This document shows, piece after piece, positions 17,970 to 26,908 of a stretch of DNA of 64,000 nt. Under the pieces are notes generated by a model, which had not been told where the DNA came from, searched no databases, and worked only from the letters and a program-made list of their open reading frames with translations. The translations under genes and the position numbers were made by a program. This DNA comes from Sphingomonas jaspsi DSM 18422 (GTDB lineage Bacteria > Pseudomonadota > Alphaproteobacteria > Sphingomonadales > Sphingomonadaceae). Numbering within the stretch: the stretch's first letter is position 1; every line of letters begins with the position of its first letter. The DNA lies in contig NZ_KK073876.1 in assembly GCF_000585415.1 (NCBI RefSeq), positions 1,981,810 through 2,045,809 on the forward strand. The letters run 5' to 3'.

Positions 17970-19016
17970 ATGAGCATGAGCCTCGCCTTGAAGCCCTCGC
18001 GGCCGCTGAGCGCCTTTTCGCGCGAGATCGCCATTTCGGCGATGCTCGGCGTGGCGGCGATGACCGCGCTTGCTGGCGTCAGCGGCGCGACCCCGCGGCT
18101 TCCCGGCTTCATCGCCGGGGAAGAACAGGTCGCGCAGGCCGAAGTCCCCCCGGCGCCGCCGCCGATGATCGTGCGCGACGTCGCGCCGGACGAAGCGGTC
18201 AAGCTCAACGCCGCGATTCCCGTGGCCAACGTCGATTTGTCGCCCGCCGCGCCGTTCACGCTCGGCGTCGCCAGTGACGAGACCCGGGCCCGCGCGATCG
18301 AATGCCTGACCAGCGCCATCTATTATGAAGCCGCGCAGGAAAGCGAGGCCGGGCAGCGCGGCGTCGCGCAGGTGATCCTGAACCGCGTTCGCCATCCAGC
18401 CTTCCCCAACAGCGTTTGCGGCGTGGTTTATGAAGGCTCGACCCGATCGACGGGGTGCCAGTTCACCTTCACCTGCGACGGATCGATGAGCCGCGCGCCT
18501 GTCCCGGCATTGTGGAACCGCGCCCGGCGCGTTGCCGAGCAGGCACTGGCCGGTTCGGTCTACGCCCCCGTCGGCAACGCCACCCATTATCACGCCAACT
18601 ATGTCTTGCCCTACTGGGCCTCCAGCTTGGTCAAGACGCACGTCGAAGGCGCGCACATCTTCTATCGCTGGGCCGGAAGCTGGGGACAGCCGGCAGCTTT
18701 CACGGACCGCTGGAGCGGGCGTGAGGCAAGCCCTGCCCTGCTGCGCCAGGCAGCCCTCAGCGCACCGCACAACGTCCGGCCGATCGTGGCGCCCAACAGC
18801 GGCGCTGCCGAGCTGGCGCAAGCCGGCGCTACCGTCACGAAGGAAGGCGGCCGCGTCCGCGTTCGCTTCACGCCCGAGGCGCGCGCTGCGGTCGAAAAGG
18901 TCGCCGTAGCGGCCAAGCCCTATGTCGAGGAAGTCAGCGCGTCGGACAATCTGCGTTACGCGCTTGGCGACAGCAACGCGTCGACATCGTCCGAACCGGC
19001 ATTCGGCAGCAAATAA
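17970..19016 (+). CDS. Cell wall hydrolase (SleB / Hydrolase_2 family)
   Basis: 348 aa. An N-terminal signal or anchor segment (about 18-40, ISAMLGVAAMTALAGVSG) leads to a proline-rich linker and the hydrolase domain at about 115-230. The domain shows the family core: AIECLTSAIYYEAAQESEAGQRGVA is broken here into SAIYYEAAQESEAGQ (catalytic Glu) and VAQVILNRVRHPAFP, then CQFTFTCDG and HYHANYV. It would cleave peptidoglycan in the periplasm. The start is uncertain: MSMSLALK is used, but an ATG at 17937 is also open and neither has a clear ribosome site. Confidence 0.85.
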   Translation: MSMSLALKPSRPLSAFSREIAISAMLGVAAMTALAGVSGATPRLPGFIAGEEQVAQAEVPPAPPPMIVRDVAPDEAVKLNAAIPVANVDLSPAAPFTLGVASDETRARAIECLTSAIYYEAAQESEAGQRGVAQVILNRVRHPAFPNSVCGVVYEGSTRSTGCQFTFTCDGSMSRAPVPALWNRARRVAEQALAGSVYAPVGNATHYHANYVLPYWASSLVKTHVEGAHIFYRWAGSWGQPAAFTDRWSGREASPALLRQAALSAPHNVRPIVAPNSGAAELAQAGATVTKEGGRVRVRFTPEARAAVEKVAVAAKPYVEEVSASDNLRYALGDSNASTSSEPAFGSK

Positions 19017-19084
19017 GCAATAAAAAAGCCGCCGGCAGCGATTGCGCGGCGACCTAAACCGATGCCAGTTTCGCATGTGGAAAA

Positions 19085-19161
<77 letters not shown>

Positions 19162-19212
19162 TCTTGTGCGGTGGCGGCCAACTAGGAGAGCCTCCGCAAC
19201 CTGTCAACACGC

Positions 19213-20364
19213 TCAGTCGTCTTTTTCTTCATCCTCGCCGACATGGGTCAGCGTTCCATCCTCGAACAGGAAGCCGGCGATGTCGGGCGTGCCCGCGGCC
19301 GAGAAGATCTGCTTGATGATGATCAGCAGCGGGACTGCCAGCAACGCCCCGGTCGTCCCCCACACCCACGCCCAGAAGGACAGCGACACCAGGATCAGCA
19401 GGGGATTGATGGTCAAGCGCTTGCCGACGATGAACGGCGTGATCGCATTCGCCTCGACGACGTGCAGGCCGATGAAAATCGCGGGCGGTAGCACCGCGGC
19501 CCAGGGGTCGGCGAAGGTCATCAAACCCCCGATGCCCAGCAGCAACGCCGATGCGATCGGGCCAAGATAGGGAATGAAGTTCAGCACTGCGACGATACCG
19601 CCCCACATCAGCGGCGAATCCATGCCCAAGACCCACACCGTCACCGCCGTCAGCGCGCCCAGCGCGACATTGATGAGGCTGATCGTGCCGATGTAGGTCG
19701 AGGTGGAATCTACTACCTGCTGGATGACCCTGGCGGTCGTCAGCGCACCTTCGAAACTGCCGCGGCTGGTGATGGTGCGCTTGCGCATGCCGGTCCAGCC
19801 GCTGAGGAAGAAATAGATCACCAGCAGCGAGAAGAAGAGTTGGATCGCGGCGTGCGGGGCGGACGTGGTGATGATCCCGGCCAGCGAATTGGGCGTCTCG
19901 ACCCTGACCGTCCGGCTCTTGTCGATGTCTTGGACGATGTGATTGACGATCCGGTCGATGAACTTCTGAAGGCTGGAATAGAGGTCGAGCACCGGGGCCA
20001 GCGCATCGGTGACGCGGTTGATACGCTGCGGGACTAGCGCGACCCAGTCGATGGCCGGGATGACGATCGCCGCGATGGCGAAGGCCACGATGCCGAGGAA
20101 GATGATGACGCACAGCAGCGCCGCCAGTCGCGACGGCAAGCCGCGCCGCTCGAACCATTCAAGCAGAGGGACGAGCGCGATGGCGATCACCATCGCCGCC
20201 GTCACGGGAAGGAAGAATTCGGCGCCTTCGCGCAGCGCAAACGGCATGGCGATGACCAGCCCGATGCCGCCGAGCAATGTCAGCGACGCAAGCAGGCGTA
20301 TCCGCTTGATCTCCAGCGGGTTGTCGGCGGACGAATCGCGATTGTGATCGACGGGCACGGTCAT
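19213..20364 (-). CDS. AI-2E family transporter
   Basis: Polytopic inner-membrane protein, 383 aa, with about eight hydrophobic segments in the usual 2+1+5 pattern around a long central hydrophilic region (about 120-165). The family region NVALGALTAVTVWVLGM ... WGGIVAVLNFIPYLGPI is clear. Members of this family export or release small solutes (AI-2, Na+/H+ antiport in others); the substrate here cannot be assigned. The C-terminus is acidic (GEDEEKDD). Confidence 0.9.
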   Translation of the reverse strand: MTVPVDHNRDSSADNPLEIKRIRLLASLTLLGGIGLVIAMPFALREGAEFFLPVTAAMVIAIALVPLLEWFERRGLPSRLAALLCVIIFLGIVAFAIAAIVIPAIDWVALVPQRINRVTDALAPVLDLYSSLQKFIDRIVNHIVQDIDKSRTVRVETPNSLAGIITTSAPHAAIQLFFSLLVIYFFLSGWTGMRKRTITSRGSFEGALTTARVIQQVVDSTSTYIGTISLINVALGALTAVTVWVLGMDSPLMWGGIVAVLNFIPYLGPIASALLLGIGGLMTFADPWAAVLPPAIFIGLHVVEANAITPFIVGKRLTINPLLILVSLSFWAWVWGTTGALLAVPLLIIIKQIFSAAGTPDIAGFLFEDGTLTHVGEDEEKDD

Positions 20365-20421
20365 GGCGGCGACTGTATCATCGCCGCCGTGCCGCGCTAG
20401 TCGATGCGCAGTTTCCCGAGA

Positions 20422-20880
20422 TTATTTCGCGAACGAAAAGGCCTTGGGACTCGCGCCATATTTGTTCGGGATGCTGCTTCCCTGCTTGGTGAGCAGGACG
20501 AGCAGGTTGGCGAACAGCAAGAGCGTGACGCCGACGAAGCCAAGCTGGATGATCCGGCCAATGAACCCGCCGAAGATTACGACAAATGGCATCGCGAACA
20601 GCAGTGCGAACGGAAGAATCGCTTCACGGCCGCTGCGACCCACGTCGTGGAGCCGGCGGACGGTGACTGCAACCTGCGGCATGAACAGCAGCAGGCCGGT
20701 CAGGCCGGCGATCGGGCCCGGCATGGCACCGAAGCCGAACAGCAGGCTGTCGACCAGCCGCGCGACCATCTGGGCGAGGACGCAGAAAAAGAAGAAATAC
20801 CAAAATTCCTGGCGCGACGCGCGGCCGTTGAATTCAAAATATTTACGAAGCGTCATCATGGCCGATTGAAACAGCGGCAT
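20422..20880 (-). CDS. DUF805 membrane protein
   Basis: 152 aa with four transmembrane segments. The family motifs are FNGRASRQEFWYF at about 17-29 and VRRLHDVGRSG at about 74-84, which link helices in all DUF805 proteins. The function of the family is unknown. It is a single gene on the minus strand between the transporter and the tRNA-Leu gene, followed by a 128-bp gap in which I see no other feature. Confidence 0.9.
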   Translation of the reverse strand: MPLFQSAMMTLRKYFEFNGRASRQEFWYFFFFCVLAQMVARLVDSLLFGFGAMPGPIAGLTGLLLFMPQVAVTVRRLHDVGRSGREAILPFALLFAMPFVVIFGGFIGRIIQLGFVGVTLLLFANLLVLLTKQGSSIPNKYGASPKAFSFAK

Positions 20881-21008
20881 GGCATCCCCCCCTAACTCAG
20901 ACCCAACCGAGGCGGAGACTGCCTTAAACCACTCTATTCAACAAGAGATTAACGCCGCGCCGTCTATCGAGCGACTGCGAAGGCAGGTGCGCGCAATGCC
21001 CGAATATG

Positions 21009-21093
21009 TGGTGCCCCCGGTCGGACTCGAACCGACACTTCTTGCGAAACTCGATTTTGAGTCGAGCGCGTCTACCAATTCCGCCACAGGGGC
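21009..21093 (-). tRNA. tRNA-Leu (CAA)
   Basis: 85-nt class II tRNA on the minus strand with the long variable arm expected for leucine. The acceptor GCCCCTG pairs with CGGGGGC, the anticodon stem CTCGA/TCGAG encloses CTCAAAA (anticodon CAA), and GGTTCGAGTCC forms the T-arm. CCA is encoded. Confidence 0.97.
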
Positions 21094-21138
21094 CTGTGGA
21101 GCGAACGGCCTGCTAGCCGAGCTTGCTCCGGCTTGCAA

Positions 21139-22647
21139 TCAGTTGCGCGGCGCCTGCCTTCGATAGCTTAGCGCCTCCGCGACATGGATGCGCCCCACTT
21201 CCTCATTACCAGCCAAGTCGGCGATCGTCCGTGCGACCTTGAGCACGCGGTGGTAGCCGCGTGCGCTCAGTCGCATTGCCGCCGCCGCGTCGGCCAGCAG
21301 CTTTCGACCCCGCTCATCCGGAGTCGCGACCGCGTCCAGCAATTCCCCGTCAGCCTCGGCATTGGTGCGCACACCATGCCCTCGATAGCGGTGCGACTGG
21401 ATGGCGCGCGCCGCTGCTACGCGCGCCGCTACGATCTTGCTGTCCTCGGCCGGCGGCGGGAGCGTCAGGTCGGCGGCGCTAACGCCCTGCACTTCAACAT
21501 GGAGGTCGATCCGGTCGAGCAGCGGGCCCGACACCTTGGCCTGATAGTCTGCAGCACAGCGAGGCGCCCGGGCGCAGGCCAGCGCCGGATCGCCGAGATG
21601 TCCGCATCGGCATGGGTTCATCGCCGCGACCAACTGGACCCGGGCCGGGAAAGTCACATGCATATTGGCGCGGGCGACGCTGACCGTCCCCGTTTCCAGC
21701 GGCTGGCGCAGCGAATCGAGCACCGCGCGCTGGAATTCGGGCAGTTCGTCGAGGAACAGCACGCCAAGGTGCGCGAGGCTGATTTCGCCCGGCCGGACCT
21801 TTAGTCCGCCACCGACCAGTGCCGGCATCGATGCGCTGTGGTGCGGCGCACGGAACGGACGACGTCGCATCATGCGTCCGCCTTCCAGTTCGCCCGCGAC
21901 GCTGGCAACCATAGACACTTCCAGCGCCTCGGCCGGCTCGAGCGGCGGCAATATCCCCGGCAGGCACGACGCCAGCAGCGATTTGCCTGCCCCCGGCGGA
22001 CCGTTCATCAACAGATTATGGCCGCCCGCCGCCGCGATCTCCAGCGCGCGCTTGGCGACCTCCTGCCCCTTCACCTGCTTGAGATCGGGGCCGCCCACTG
22101 CCGGCTCCGCCTCGCCCGGCTCCGGCGGGCGAAGCAATTGCGTGCCCTTCAGATGCGATAGCAGGGCCAGCAGGTCCGGCGCGGCTAAAACCTCCACATT
22201 GCCCGCCCAGGCCGCTTCCGCGCCTTGCGACGCCGGACAGATCAGGCCCATGCCTTGCGACGAGGCACGCAGCGCCGCCAGCAGCACGCCCGGCGAGGGT
22301 GCGATCCGGCCGTCCAGCCCCAACTCTCCCACGGCCACATAGTGCGCCAGGCTTTCGGCATCCGCCGCGCCAATGGCGGCCAGCAGGCCGAGCGCGATCG
22401 GCAAGTCGAAATGCGACCCTTCCTTGGGCAGGTCGGCGGGCGACAGATTGACGACGATCCGCTTGGGCGGCAGCGCCAGCCCGATGGCGTGGAGCGCCGC
22501 CCGCACCCGCTCGCGGCTCTCCGCCACCGCCTTTTCGGGCAGGCCGACGATGACGAATGCGGGAAGGCCGGCGGCAAGCTGAACCTGGACTTCGACGGGA
22601 CGGGCTTCGAGGCCGAGATAGGCCACAGTGGCGAGGCAGGCGACCAT
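21139..22647 (-). CDS. comM: YifB/ComM family Mg-chelatase-like AAA+ ATPase
   Basis: 502 aa. An N-terminal Lon-like domain (VATVAYLGLEARPVEVQVQL-type start; LPAFVIVGLPEKAVAESRERVRAAL is seen as GLPEKAVAESRERVRAAL) precedes the AAA+ core with Walker A MNGPPGAGKSLLA, Walker B GVLFLDELPEF and the zinc-like cluster NPCRCGHLGD...CARAPRC. ComM is a branch-migration helicase used in natural transformation; other members have no defined role. The start was placed at MVACLATVAYLG, where family members begin, rather than 11 codons upstream. Confidence 0.92.
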   Translation of the reverse strand: MVACLATVAYLGLEARPVEVQVQLAAGLPAFVIVGLPEKAVAESRERVRAALHAIGLALPPKRIVVNLSPADLPKEGSHFDLPIALGLLAAIGAADAESLAHYVAVGELGLDGRIAPSPGVLLAALRASSQGMGLICPASQGAEAAWAGNVEVLAAPDLLALLSHLKGTQLLRPPEPGEAEPAVGGPDLKQVKGQEVAKRALEIAAAGGHNLLMNGPPGAGKSLLASCLPGILPPLEPAEALEVSMVASVAGELEGGRMMRRRPFRAPHHSASMPALVGGGLKVRPGEISLAHLGVLFLDELPEFQRAVLDSLRQPLETGTVSVARANMHVTFPARVQLVAAMNPCRCGHLGDPALACARAPRCAADYQAKVSGPLLDRIDLHVEVQGVSAADLTLPPPAEDSKIVAARVAAARAIQSHRYRGHGVRTNAEADGELLDAVATPDERGRKLLADAAAAMRLSARGYHRVLKVARTIADLAGNEEVGRIHVAEALSYRRQAPRN

Positions 22648-22771
22648 CAGCGGCCACTCCATACGCAAACGAACAAACACCCCCCTAGCTTCGGCCCGCC
22701 GACCTTACCGTTCGTCGAACAAACCGCAAGCGGGCCTTGCCGGGGCCGCAAGGCGCAACCACATCGCTTGC

Positions 22772-23104
22772 ATGATCAGTCGCGATCAGTGGCGGGCGTT
22801 CGAACAACAGCCCTGGATGCAGTCGGTGGAGTTTGCCGTCGGCATCCTGCTGATCATCGCTTCCCCGCTGGCCGGTGTCATACCGGGCCCAGGCGGCATC
22901 TTCGTGTTCGCCGCGGGTCTGGCGCTGGTTCTGCGCACATCGATGTGGGCCAAGCGCCGCTATGTCCATTTCAAGCGCTGGCAGCCGAAGGCGGGGCGCT
23001 GGGCCGACTGGGGATTGCGTCGCGAGAGCGCCAAACGCCGCGAAGCCATCGCCAAAGAGCGAAAATTGGCCGAAACCGCACTCGAAACGCCCGAATCGCG
23101 TTGA
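22772..23104 (+). CDS. PGPGW-like small membrane protein
   Basis: 110 aa. Residues about 20-58 form a hydrophobic hairpin with the motif PLAGVIPGPGGIFVFAAGLA, which resembles the PGPGW family of putative transmembrane proteins. A basic C-terminal helix follows (RRESAKRREAIAKERKLAE). I chose the MISRDQW start because the upstream in-frame sequence lies inside the comM promoter region. The rpmH promoter begins at its stop codon. Confidence 0.75.
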   Translation: MISRDQWRAFEQQPWMQSVEFAVGILLIIASPLAGVIPGPGGIFVFAAGLALVLRTSMWAKRRYVHFKRWQPKAGRWADWGLRRESAKRREAIAKERKLAETALETPESR

Positions 23105-23129
23105 CTTTGGCACCGCTCGACAGTATCGG
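23101..23129 (+). promoter_or_regulatory. Promoter for the rpmH operon
   Basis: TTGACT (23101-23106) and TATCGG (23124-23129) are separated by exactly 17 bp. The expected start near 23136 gives a leader of about 53 nt before rpmH, containing the UUCG hairpin at 23143. Confidence 0.6.
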
Positions 23130-23142
23130 CGCCCCCAACGAC

Positions 23143-23176
23143 GGCCGCTTCGGCGGCCCTTTTCATTCGATTTTTG
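23143..23176 (+). terminator. UUCG-capped hairpin with U-tracts in the rpmH leader
   Basis: GGCCGC-TTCG-GCGGCC is a perfect 6-bp stem closed by the very stable UUCG tetraloop, followed by CTTTT and then ATTTTT. It could terminate transcription coming from the upstream gene. It also lies downstream of the predicted rpmH promoter, so it may act as an attenuator in the rpmH leader. Confidence 0.6.
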
Positions 23177-23188
23177 AAGGCATGAGCC

Positions 23189-23323
23189 ATGAAGCGCACT
23201 TTCCAGCCCAGCAACCTCGTCCGCAAGCGCCGTCACGGCTTCCGCTCGCGCATGGCGACGGTCGGCGGTCGCAAGGTGCTGAACGCTCGCCGCGCCCGCG
23301 GCCGCAAGAAGCTCAGCGCTTAA
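23189..23323 (+). CDS. rpmH: 50S ribosomal protein L34
   Basis: 44 aa, typical for L34: [19 protein letters not shown] at the N-terminus, and the basic tail [18 protein letters not shown] lies about 11 nt upstream of the ATG. A second ATG 7 nt upstream opens a different frame that continues into rnpA. It precedes rnpA, yidD and yidC, the classical arrangement. Confidence 0.97.
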   Translation: MKRTFQPSNLVRKRRHGFRSRMATVGGRKVLNARRARGRKKLSA

Positions 23324-23646
23324 TTACCCTCACGAAGCGTAGCGACTTCCTTGCCGCCAACCGCGGCAAGCGCGCGCCCATGCCCGGCTTCGTGCTGCTC
23401 GTCCGCCCGCGCGAGGATGGCGACGACATGATGCGCGTCGGCTTCACCGTCACCAAGAAGATCGGCAATGCGGTCGTCCGCAATCGCATGAAACGCCGTT
23501 TCCGCGCGCTCGCCCGCGACCTGCTTCCCGATCATGGCATTGCCGGCGCCGATCATATCATCATCGGTCGATCGGGCGGCATCGAGCGCGATTTCGCCAA
23601 GCTCGCCGACGAACTGAAGCGCGCCCTCAAAAAGGTTGCGGCATGA
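23323..23646 (+). CDS. rnpA: Ribonuclease P protein component (start uncertain)
   Basis: Protein subunit of RNase P, which matures tRNA 5' ends. The core begins at [17 protein letters not shown] and includes the RNR-type motif [16 protein letters not shown], then [10 protein letters not shown]. No ATG, GTG or TTG exists in frame between codon 1 of the core and an ATG at 23182, 7 nt before rpmH. Either a non-standard start is used (ATT at 23323, overlapping the rpmH stop by one base, is annotated here), or translation begins at 23182 and the gene contains rpmH in another frame, giving 154 aa. The gene identity is secure; the start is not. Confidence 0.9.
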   Translation: MTLTKRSDFLAANRGKRAPMPGFVLLVRPREDGDDMMRVGFTVTKKIGNAVVRNRMKRRFRALARDLLPDHGIAGADHIIIGRSGGIERDFAKLADELKRALKKVAA

Positions 23647-23855
23647 TCGCCAGGGCCATGATCCTGATAGCAAAAGCCTGGCAGAAAGGCCCAAGCCGCG
23701 TATTGCCGCCCAGCTGCCGTTTCCAACCCAGCTGTTCGGCCTATGCGATTACCGCCATTTCCCGCTATGGGGCGGCGAAAGGCGGCTGGCTCGCGCTGAA
23801 GCGAATCTTCCGTTGCCATCCCTGGGGGGGACAGGGTCCCGACCCAGTTCCTTAA
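23643..23855 (+). CDS. yidD: Membrane protein insertion efficiency factor YidD
   Basis: 70 aa, peripheral membrane protein that helps YidC. The family motif is intact: [20 protein letters not shown], with the downstream [15 protein letters not shown]. The start overlaps the rnpA stop (ATGA). Confidence 0.95.
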   Translation: MIARAMILIAKAWQKGPSRVLPPSCRFQPSCSAYAITAISRYGAAKGGWLALKRIFRCHPWGGQGPDPVP

Positions 23856-23875
23856 ATCGAAGGACGAATTTCATC

Positions 23876-25582
23876 GTGAACGACAATCGCAACATGATTT
23901 TGGCGATCGTGCTGAGCGCCCTTGTGCTGATCGGCTGGTCGGCACTGTCGGAGAAATTCTTCCCCACGCCCAAACCACCGGTCGCCAAGACCGCCGAGGC
24001 GCCCACGGTCGACGCAGCGCCCGCCCCTGCCGCTGCTCCAGCGCCCAAGCTGCAGGATGTGAAGACGGTGCTGGCCGCGGGCCGGCGCGTCGCTATCGAC
24101 ACGCCAAGCCTGAAGGGCTCTATCGATCTCAAGGGCGCGCGGTTCGACGATTTGCTGCTGGTCAAGCAGCGCGTCACCGCCGACAAGAATTCCGACCCGG
24201 TGCGACTGCTGTCGCCGGCCGGCGCCGCCGACAGCTATTTCGCGCAGTTCGGATGGACCGGACAGGGCGTCGCCACGCCCGATGCCAACAGCGTCTGGAC
24301 CGCCAGCGCGCCGACCCTCACGCCATCCAGCCCCGTCACGCTCAGCTGGTCGAACGCGACCGGCCAGACCTTCCAGCTGATCGTGTCGGTCGACGAAGGA
24401 TATCTGTTCACCGTCAAACAGCGCGTCGCAAATAGCGGCAGCGGTGCCGTCGCGGTGCGCAGCTACGGCCTCATCAGCCGCGCCGACAAGAGCAAGGACA
24501 CGTCTAGTTGGACCAACCACGTCGGCCCGATTTCCTATCTGGACGCCAAGGCCGACTATAGCGTCGACTGGAAGACCCTTGACGAGAACAAGGCCGGGAT
24601 CACCCGGGACAGCAAGGGCGGCTGGCTCGGTTTCACCGACAAATATTGGCTGACTGCGCTCGTCCCCGCCAACGGTGCGCCAGTCGAAGCGAGCCTGCGC
24701 AAGAGCGACAGTGGCGCCTACCAAGCCGACTATGCCGGCTCCAACGCCATCATCGCGTCGAGCCAGGCCGTCAGCAGCGAAACCCGCCTGTTCGCCGGTG
24801 CGAAGGAAAAGAAGTGGCTCGACACCTACGAGACCGCGGGCATCACCAAGCTGTCGAAGTCGATCGACTGGGGCTGGTTCGAATGGTTCATGCGCCCGAT
24901 CTTCGGCCTACTGCAGTGGCTGTTCCACATGACCGGCAACTTCGGCGTCGCGATCATCTGCCTGACCTTCATCGTGCGCACGCTGATGTACCCGATCGCC
25001 GACCGCGGCTTCCGATCGATGGCCGACATGCGCCGCGTGCAACCGAAAATGAAGGCGATTCAGGAACGCTACAAGGACGACAAGCCGCGGCTGCAGCAGG
25101 AAATGCTGAAGCTGTATCAGGAGGAAAAGGTCAACCCGGCGTCGGGCTGCCTGCCGATCCTGCTGCAGATCCCCGTTTTCTATGCGCTCTACAAGGTGCT
25201 GATGGTCAGCGTGGAAATGCGCCACCAGCCGTTCGCCTTGTGGATCCACGACCTTAGCGCGCCCGACCCGCTGACCCCGGTCAACCTGTTCGGCCTGCTG
25301 CACTTCACGCCGCCGGCGTTCCTCGCCATCGGCGTCCTGCCGATCCTGCTGGGCATCACCATGTACATGCAGTTCAAGCTGAACCCGCAGCAGATGGACC
25401 CGGCGCAGCAGCAGATCTTCGGGATCATGCCGTGGATCCTGATGTTCGTCATGGCGCCGTTCGCAGCGGGCCTGCAGCTTTACTGGGTGGTGTCGAACAT
25501 CCTCACCATCGCCCAGCAGAAGTGGCTCTACTACCGCTACGATCACAAGCTGAACCCGCCCGACGCGGTCAAAGCCAAATGA
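23876..25582 (+). CDS. yidC: Membrane protein insertase YidC
   Basis: 568 aa, GTG start with AAGGA 11 nt upstream. The N-terminal membrane anchor (residues 6-24) is followed by an Ala/Pro linker and the large periplasmic domain (about 55-330). The C-terminal five-helix insertase core (about 350-555) contains FGVAIICLTFIVRTLMYP, the positively charged coiled hairpin MRRVQPKMKAIQERYKDD and NPASGCLPILLQIPVFYALY. It inserts proteins into the inner membrane with or without Sec. The start of engB overlaps its stop (ATGA). Confidence 0.97.
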   Translation: MNDNRNMILAIVLSALVLIGWSALSEKFFPTPKPPVAKTAEAPTVDAAPAPAAAPAPKLQDVKTVLAAGRRVAIDTPSLKGSIDLKGARFDDLLLVKQRVTADKNSDPVRLLSPAGAADSYFAQFGWTGQGVATPDANSVWTASAPTLTPSSPVTLSWSNATGQTFQLIVSVDEGYLFTVKQRVANSGSGAVAVRSYGLISRADKSKDTSSWTNHVGPISYLDAKADYSVDWKTLDENKAGITRDSKGGWLGFTDKYWLTALVPANGAPVEASLRKSDSGAYQADYAGSNAIIASSQAVSSETRLFAGAKEKKWLDTYETAGITKLSKSIDWGWFEWFMRPIFGLLQWLFHMTGNFGVAIICLTFIVRTLMYPIADRGFRSMADMRRVQPKMKAIQERYKDDKPRLQQEMLKLYQEEKVNPASGCLPILLQIPVFYALYKVLMVSVEMRHQPFALWIHDLSAPDPLTPVNLFGLLHFTPPAFLAIGVLPILLGITMYMQFKLNPQQMDPAQQQIFGIMPWILMFVMAPFAAGLQLYWVVSNILTIAQQKWLYYRYDHKLNPPDAVKAK

Positions 25583-26238
25583 CCGACGGGCCGGACAACA
25601 TCGCCGGGCATGAACTGGCCGAGCGCGCGCGCAAGTTATTCGCGGGGCCGATCGACTTCCTGAAGTCGGCCCCGAAGCTTGAGCATCTGCCCGATCCGAT
25701 CGCGCCGGAAATCGCCTTCGCGGGCCGCTCGAACGTGGGCAAGTCGTCGCTGATCAACGCGCTGACCAACCGCAACAAGCTGGCGCGCGCGTCGAATACG
25801 CCGGGGCGGACGCAGGAGCTTAATTATTTCGACGTCGGCCGCGACCCGCTCGTGTTCCGGCTGGTCGACATGCCCGGCTATGGTTTTGCCGAAGCGCCCA
25901 AGGACATGGTCAAGCGCTGGCGCTTCCTGATCAACGACTATCTTCGCGGGCGTCAGGTGCTGAAGCGCGCGCTGGTGCTGGTCGATAGTCGCCACGGCCT
26001 GAAGGATGTCGACCGGGATGTCATGAAGATGCTCGACGACGCGGCGGTCAGCTACCACCTCGTCCTTACCAAGGCCGACAAGGTGAAACCGACCGAGCTC
26101 GAGAAGACGCTGGAGAAGATCCGCGTCGAAGCAGCCAAACACCCGGCCGCGCACCCGCTGATCATTTCGACCTCGAGCGAGGAAGGCTGGGGCATCGCCG
26201 ACCTTCGCACCGCCATCCTGGAGGCGGTCGAGCAGTGA
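25579..26238 (+). CDS. engB: Ribosome biogenesis GTP-binding protein YsxC/EngB
   Basis: 219 aa GTPase needed for large-subunit assembly. The G-motifs are complete: G1 GRSNVGKSS (49-57), G2 TPGRTQELNYF, G3 DMPGYGFAEAP, and G4 TKADK. The start overlaps the yidC stop, and the next gene overlaps its own stop, so the whole rpmH-to-GST block is a continuous run. Confidence 0.97.
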   Translation: MTDGPDNIAGHELAERARKLFAGPIDFLKSAPKLEHLPDPIAPEIAFAGRSNVGKSSLINALTNRNKLARASNTPGRTQELNYFDVGRDPLVFRLVDMPGYGFAEAPKDMVKRWRFLINDYLRGRQVLKRALVLVDSRHGLKDVDRDVMKMLDDAAVSYHLVLTKADKVKPTELEKTLEKIRVEAAKHPAAHPLIISTSSEEGWGIADLRTAILEAVEQ

Positions 26239-26900
26239 AGCTGATCATCGGCAACCGCGCCTATTCCAGCTGGTCGATGCGCGGCTGGCTGGCGCTCAAG
26301 CATGCCGGGATCGAATTCGAAGAACTGGTCGTGCCGCTGTTCGACAGCGAATGGGACCAGCGCCGCGAGGGCGAGGAATTCGCCGCTTCATCGGGAAAGG
26401 TGCCGGTGCTGTGGAACGGCGACGACGTCGTGTGGGACAGCATGGCGATCGTCGAATTCTGCGCCGAGCGGTCCGAACCCGGCCGCTTCTGGCCGACCGA
26501 CGAATGGGCGCGCGGCATGGCCCGATCAATGGCCGCCGAAATGCATTCAGGCTTCTCGCACCTGCGCCGCGAATTGCCGATGAACGTCCGCAAGAATTTC
26601 GGCAGCGTGCCGCTCTCGCCCGACGTTGAGGCCGACATCGTGCGCATCCTCAACCTGTGGGCGCAGGCCCGCGCGCGCCATGGCGGCAGCGGCGATTATC
26701 TGTTCGGCGAATGGAGCGCGGTCGACATCATGTTCGCGCCGGTCGTGACCCGTTTCGTCACCTATGGCGTTCCCGTGCCGCCCTTTGCCGGCGCCTATAT
26801 GGAAGCGGTGCTCCACCGCGCCGACGTGGTCGAATGGATCGAACTGGCGCAGGAAGAACCTTGGGTCATCGACCAGGTCGAATATTCGCCCGACGGCTGA
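26235..26900 (+). CDS. Glutathione S-transferase family protein
   Basis: 221 aa. An N-terminal thioredoxin-like domain (LIIGNRAYSSWSMRGWLALKHAG, with the active-site Ser/Tyr region at 9-14, and SGKVPVLWNGDDVVWDSMAI binding glutathione) is followed by an all-helical C-terminal domain. It resembles the group annotated as glutathione S-transferase or maleylacetoacetate isomerase-like; the substrate is unknown. Overlaps engB by ATGA; convergent with the cupin gene. Confidence 0.9.
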   Translation: MKLIIGNRAYSSWSMRGWLALKHAGIEFEELVVPLFDSEWDQRREGEEFAASSGKVPVLWNGDDVVWDSMAIVEFCAERSEPGRFWPTDEWARGMARSMAAEMHSGFSHLRRELPMNVRKNFGSVPLSPDVEADIVRILNLWAQARARHGGSGDYLFGEWSAVDIMFAPVVTRFVTYGVPVPPFAGAYMEAVLHRADVVEWIELAQEEPWVIDQVEYSPDG

Positions 26901-26908
26901 CTGGCGGC

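Noticed and set aside
19213..20364. Quorum-sensing AI-2 exporter as a firm function
   Set aside because: The AI-2E family is broad and includes unrelated transporters; the sequence does not identify the substrate.
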